64,000 nt of DNA. It comes from an uncultured Lachnospiraceae bacterium. Lineage in GTDB: Bacteria > Bacillota > Clostridia > Lachnospirales > Lachnospiraceae. Location: the NCBI GenBank assembly GCA_951800685.1, contig CATOJY010000013.1:1-64000 (forward strand), given 5' to 3'. The translations under genes were made by a program, and so were the position numbers. Shown here piece by piece: positions 59,658-64,000 of this stretch (its first letter is position 1; every line of letters starts with the position of its first letter). Under the pieces are notes generated by a model, which made no database searches, was not told where the DNA came from, and was given only the letters and a program-made list of their open reading frames with translations.

Positions 59658-62600
59658 TTACTGTTTACGTCTGCTTTTCGTTCTCAACACCTGATTCAGC
59701 GTTTCGAACAAAATCTCGACATTGATTGGTTTCGCAATATGGCCATCCATCCCGTTCTTAAGGGCCTCCTGTTTATCTTCCTCAAAGGCATTCGCTGTCA
59801 TTGCGATCACTGGAATAGACGCCAGTCTCTGATTCTCCAGTCTGCGGATCTCCCTGACTGCCGTATAACCGTCCATCACCGGCATCTGTACATCCATCAG
59901 TACCACCTGATAATAACCGGGTTCCGATTTCTGCAGCATATCTACTGCAAGCTCACCATTTTCAGCCACTTCTGTCGTAAACCCTGCGCTGCTCAATATT
60001 TCCACTGCGATCTCCTGATTCAGCTCATTATCCTCTGCCAACAGAATACGTCCAGCCTCAAACTCCACTAACTCCTTCTCGCCCTCTTCCACTTTCGTTT
60101 CTTCTACTCCGATCACAGAGCGCAGACAATTCCGCAGTTCTGACATAAATAATGGTTTGCTGCAGAACGCCGTAACGCCTGCCGCTTTGGCTTCCTCCTC
60201 AATCTCGGACCAGTCATAAGCCGTCAGTACAATAATCGGTACATTATCTCCCATTACCTGTCTGACTCTTCTGGTAACCTCAACGCCATTCATATCTGGT
60301 AGCAGCCAGTCAATAATATAAACCAGATAACCGTCTTTGCGCATACTGGCTTGTTTTGTGCGCAAGACTGCCTCTTTACCGGATAATGTCCACTCTGCCC
60401 GCAGTCCGATCTGCCCTAACATATAGGAAACACTGTCGCAGGTATTGAAATCGTCATCCACTACCAGCGCCCTGCAATTCTTCAACTCTGGTATCGTTGT
60501 CGCTTCCTTTTCCTCGGCCTGGGTACGGAAAGTGAAGGCAACCACAAAAGTTGACCCAACACCCTGTTCGCTCTTAACCTCAATCGAACCGTTCATCATA
60601 TCCACAATGTTCTTCGTGATGGCCATACCAAGACCGGTTCCCTGAATCCTGCCGATCGTTGAATTCTTTTCTCTCTCAAAAGGTTCAAAGATATGATTTA
60701 CAAATTCCTCGCTCATACCTACGCCATTGTCTTTGATACAGAATTCATAATGTGCACATCCAGCAGGAGCGCCTGCCTTCTCCGTTATTCTCATATTAAT
60801 CGCGCCGCCGGAACCTGTATACTTAATCGCATTGCTGAGTAAATTTAAAAGTACTTGATTCAGGCGAAGCTTATCACAGAAAATATCCTCATTGCGGATA
60901 TCCAGGGTATCAATATGTAACTCCAACTGCTTTGCATGTACATCTGCCTGCACGATATTGCAGATACTATGCACAATCTCCGGCAGACTGCATAGTTTCT
61001 CTTCCAAATGGATCTTGCCGCTTTCGATACGGCTCATATCCAGAACATCATTGATCAGACTTAAGAGATGGTTCCCCGACGTCATAATCTTTTTAAGATA
61101 TTCTTCCATCCGTTCTCTGTTATCAATGTGATTCATCGCCAACGATGTAAAGCCTACAATCGCATTCATAGGGGTACGGATATCATGAGACATATTGGAA
61201 AGGAAAACACTCTTGGCCTTGCTGGCACGGTTTGCCTGCATCAGGGCATCCATCAGAAGATCCCTCTGCTCCATCTCACTGCGGATCTCTTCATCCACAC
61301 TGCGGATTCCCAGAACAATCCCTTTTTTGTTCTTACGTACACCTGCGCGCACTACTTTCATCTGATAATATTCCGTGCCGTCTTCCTTGCCAACACGGTA
61401 GTTTACATGGTACTGATTACCCTCTCTCAGCCCCTCTTCGATCTTTGACTGGGAGATTGCTTCTCTGAGCATCTCGCGGTCTTCCTCAAAGACATATTTC
61501 TCTATATAGAATTCCATGCTCTTATCGAACGGAAGCTGCCTGTCAAGAAACTCCTCAAACAGATAATTCTCTTCATTCCCCCGCAGCAGCTGGCCCAGCC
61601 CAGCCTCCAGATCAAAATAAAAGACAAACGTATAGTCAATACTAAGCGCATGCAACAGCTCCATCTGGTGCTGCTCTTTCTCTTCCTCCTGGAGTTTCTG
61701 GTCAGTACAATCAAGTAAAAATCTCTGATAGCGCAGCTCTCCATTCTCCCGCATCAACTTGATATTACCCATCAAATACCGTACTGCGCCATCCCTTCTG
61801 TGCACACGATACTCAATACTGACACTATCTCCCTCTTCTTTCAGACTCTTAATGCATTCCAACAGATTCTCTCTGTCCTCTTCCAATACAGCAGACGCTA
61901 TCATATCGAATCCATCAGCCGCCATTTCCTCCAAAGATTCATATCCCAGGATTTCCAGAGCCGCTTGGTTAACACTTATGATCTGTGATCCATCCAGGCT
62001 GTGATACATCACGCCACAATCAATATTGTTAAAGATCATCTCCAGCGTATGGTTCTTCTGCATGATCTCCTGCTCATAAGCACGCTCCTGTGTCACATCG
62101 ATCGCCACTCCCACCGTGCCCATCACACTTCCATCGACATCGTACAGCGGGGATTTATAAGTTGTGAGCAGCCTCGTACCGTCGCCTGTCTTCACACACT
62201 CTTCAGAAACAAAGGTCCTGCGGCTGTCCATGACCTCCCGCTCCGATTCAATGCAGGCAGGATCATCCTCCTCTACATCCCAGATATAGGCATGCCGCTG
62301 CCCCTCTACCTGCTTCTTCGTCTTGTTTACGGTTTTGCAGAAACTCTCATTTACCTTCTCGTGTACGCCGTCCTTATCCTTATACCACACCAGATTCGGG
62401 ATATTATCGATCGTAGCCTCCAGAAAATGACTCGTCTGCCAATAATCCTTACTGGTCTTATAATTCTGCTGCCATCTGAAAAAACGGAAGCGGGTCTCTT
62501 CCTCCGTCATAGGCATAACCCAGATATCCTGCACCGTCTCCATTATCTTAGTCAGAAACGGCATCTGCTCCCTCTCCACAAGCAGGAGACACTCTGTTGT

Positions 62601-62819
62601 CCCCGGCTGCCAGCCTGTCAATATCTGTACTGCTTCTTTCACATCCATATCCCGCAGATCGGCTATCACCACATCTGCTCCATTCTGCAATGCCTCCTGA
62701 ATCTCCTCACTTCTCGCAAACTCATGCGTAAAGCACGCAAGCGGTTCCATTCCCTCTATAACTGCAGAAACATCCTCCCGAACGCCCGCTAAATGGAAAT
62801 GAATATGACAGTGATACAT
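59658..62819 (-). CDS. Hybrid histidine kinase (degenerate receiver-like N-terminus, multiple PAS, HisKA-HATPase, two receivers)
   Basis: FLSNMSHDIRTPMNAIVGFT H-box, GTGLGMAITKNIVDMM, VVDDDFNTCDSVSYML, ILLAEDNELNQEIAVEIL. Confidence 0.93.
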   Translation of the reverse strand: MYHCHIHFHLAGVREDVSAVIEGMEPLACFTHEFARSEEIQEALQNGADVVIADLRDMDVKEAVQILTGWQPGTTECLLLVEREQMPFLTKIMETVQDIWVMPMTEEETRFRFFRWQQNYKTSKDYWQTSHFLEATIDNIPNLVWYKDKDGVHEKVNESFCKTVNKTKKQVEGQRHAYIWDVEEDDPACIESEREVMDSRRTFVSEECVKTGDGTRLLTTYKSPLYDVDGSVMGTVGVAIDVTQERAYEQEIMQKNHTLEMIFNNIDCGVMYHSLDGSQIISVNQAALEILGYESLEEMAADGFDMIASAVLEEDRENLLECIKSLKEEGDSVSIEYRVHRRDGAVRYLMGNIKLMRENGELRYQRFLLDCTDQKLQEEEKEQHQMELLHALSIDYTFVFYFDLEAGLGQLLRGNEENYLFEEFLDRQLPFDKSMEFYIEKYVFEEDREMLREAISQSKIEEGLREGNQYHVNYRVGKEDGTEYYQMKVVRAGVRKNKKGIVLGIRSVDEEIRSEMEQRDLLMDALMQANRASKAKSVFLSNMSHDIRTPMNAIVGFTSLAMNHIDNRERMEEYLKKIMTSGNHLLSLINDVLDMSRIESGKIHLEEKLCSLPEIVHSICNIVQADVHAKQLELHIDTLDIRNEDIFCDKLRLNQVLLNLLSNAIKYTGSGGAINMRITEKAGAPAGCAHYEFCIKDNGVGMSEEFVNHIFEPFEREKNSTIGRIQGTGLGMAITKNIVDMMNGSIEVKSEQGVGSTFVVAFTFRTQAEEKEATTIPELKNCRALVVDDDFNTCDSVSYMLGQIGLRAEWTLSGKEAVLRTKQASMRKDGYLVYIIDWLLPDMNGVEVTRRVRQVMGDNVPIIVLTAYDWSEIEEEAKAAGVTAFCSKPLFMSELRNCLRSVIGVEETKVEEGEKELVEFEAGRILLAEDNELNQEIAVEILSSAGFTTEVAENGELAVDMLQKSEPGYYQVVLMDVQMPVMDGYTAVREIRRLENQRLASIPVIAMTANAFEEDKQEALKNGMDGHIAKPINVEILFETLNQVLRTKSRRKQ

Positions 62820-62927
62820 TTCTCTTTCCTCCTTCTAGTTCCTGTATCCTGATAAAATCTTATGCCAACACACTCATGTTATATATGATACTTTATTTTC
62901 GAAAGTATGGCAATAAGGAAAACGGAT

Positions 62928-62967
62928 AAAAAGCCGGTAATCAACACGTTTTTGTTGATTACCAGCT
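62928..62967 (-). terminator. Terminator downstream of the GH3 gene
   Basis: Reverse strand gctggtaatcaac...gttgattaccggcttttt. Confidence 0.8.
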
Positions 62968-62984
62968 CTCTTATCTCCCTAAAA

Positions 62985-63995
62985 CTAGGCCGTCAGTTTC
63001 AAAATCATTCCCAGCACTCTTTTGGCCGCCAACTGCAGCTGTGCCCTGCTCAGTGCGTAAGGATGCGCATCGTCTGCCAGCGCTTTCAAAATATCCGCCT
63101 TGTCAGAAGGAATTCCTGGCATCGTAATGTCATTTCCAGCCTTCACATTACCTGCACAGGACGCGCAGGGCCATTTCTCCCCGCCAGCACCCATACCGCC
63201 CGTCACAAGCCAGTCTGTCATGACAACGCCGGCGAATCCCCACTCATCACGCAGCGTAGCTGTCTGGATATCCTTCGTACTGCAGGCATGTTCACCGTTG
63301 ATCAGATTGTAAGACGTCATGACAAAATGCGGCTGGGATTTCTTGATACAGATCTCAAAGCCTTTCAGGTAGATCTCGCGCAGCGCCCGTTCTCCCACAT
63401 TGCTGTTGGAGAAGTAGCGGTTCGTTTCCTGGTTGTTGCAGGCATAGTGCTTGATCGTCGTCGCGCACCCTTTATGTACCTGCACCCCGTCTGTAACAGC
63501 CGCCGCAATGCATCCCGTAAGATATGGATCTTCAGAATAGTACTCGAAGTTACGTCCGCACAGCGGAGACCTGTAAATATTCATCGCCGGCGCCAGCCAC
63601 AGATGGGTACCGAACATCTCCATCTCTTCCCCAATCAGATCGCCGCACTCCTTTACCATATCATCGTTCCAGGACTGCGCAAGTCCTGTGCCAATGGGAA
63701 TTGCTACACAGTACTGATAATTCGTAGCAGCCGCCATCTCCTCTTCACTGGGCTTTGGCGCATTCTCCGCCATTGCCTGCAGTTCTTCCGGTGTCAGCAG
63801 AGCCATAAGTTCTCCCGGCAAACTGCGGGCTGTCGCTTTCGCCTTGCCATCCACCATCTTATAAGTTGGTGCAAGACGCAGGCCTGCCGGTCCATCCGCC
63901 ATTACCAGAACAGGTGTTCCTAGTTCCTCCAGCTGATGCGTCGTCTCTCCTGCCGCACCTGCCACGATAGAGGAAGCGTTACCGATCACTTCCAT
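62985..63995 (-). CDS. Glycoside hydrolase family 3 beta-glucosidase, probably 5'-truncated by the window edge
   Basis: VLVMADGPAGLRL, NIYRSPLCGRNFEYYSEDPYLTG, GFAGVVMTDWL catalytic Asp motif. Confidence 0.88.
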   Translation of the reverse strand: MEVIGNASSIVAGAAGETTHQLEELGTPVLVMADGPAGLRLAPTYKMVDGKAKATARSLPGELMALLTPEELQAMAENAPKPSEEEMAAATNYQYCVAIPIGTGLAQSWNDDMVKECGDLIGEEMEMFGTHLWLAPAMNIYRSPLCGRNFEYYSEDPYLTGCIAAAVTDGVQVHKGCATTIKHYACNNQETNRYFSNSNVGERALREIYLKGFEICIKKSQPHFVMTSYNLINGEHACSTKDIQTATLRDEWGFAGVVMTDWLVTGGMGAGGEKWPCASCAGNVKAGNDITMPGIPSDKADILKALADDAHPYALSRAQLQLAAKRVLGMILKLTA

Positions 63996-64000
63996 CAGAT

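Overview
The window reads as a Firmicutes (Lachnospiraceae-like) chromosome segment. Most of it is conserved housekeeping sequence: fbp, dapB/dapA, typA, mgtE, a class A PBP, sigH-rlmB-mrnC-cysS-cysE with a Cys T-box, coaBC/coaX, ispF, purC and pyrE/pyrF. There is also a LacI/ABC/GH36 alpha-galactoside locus and a two-component/hemerythrin locus near the right end. The main accessory region is about 13.46-25.7 kb, ending at a tRNA-Thr(GGT). It is dense with gene relics: an XRE regulator with an internal stop, an ABC ATPase relic, an S66-peptidase-like relic, two broken tyrosine integrases and a headless serine recombinase. It still carries intact-looking cargo: putative lipoprotein-anchored aldo/keto reductase and flavodoxin, MarR/flavin reductase, a sigma/anti-sigma-like pair, and a 32-aa hydrophobic peptide gene resembling type I toxins. 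The most interesting unexplained items are: (1) a roughly 345-nt structured putative ncRNA or leader with a perfect consensus promoter and a terminator upstream of a MutS-family gene; (2) the exported redox pair; (3) tandem hyperstable-hairpin modules in the marR leader; (4) the 32-aa toxin-like peptide; (5) a hemerythrin protein with a CheX-like C-terminus beside a hybrid kinase and a stand-alone Hpt. All calls come from reading the sequence; no database search was run.
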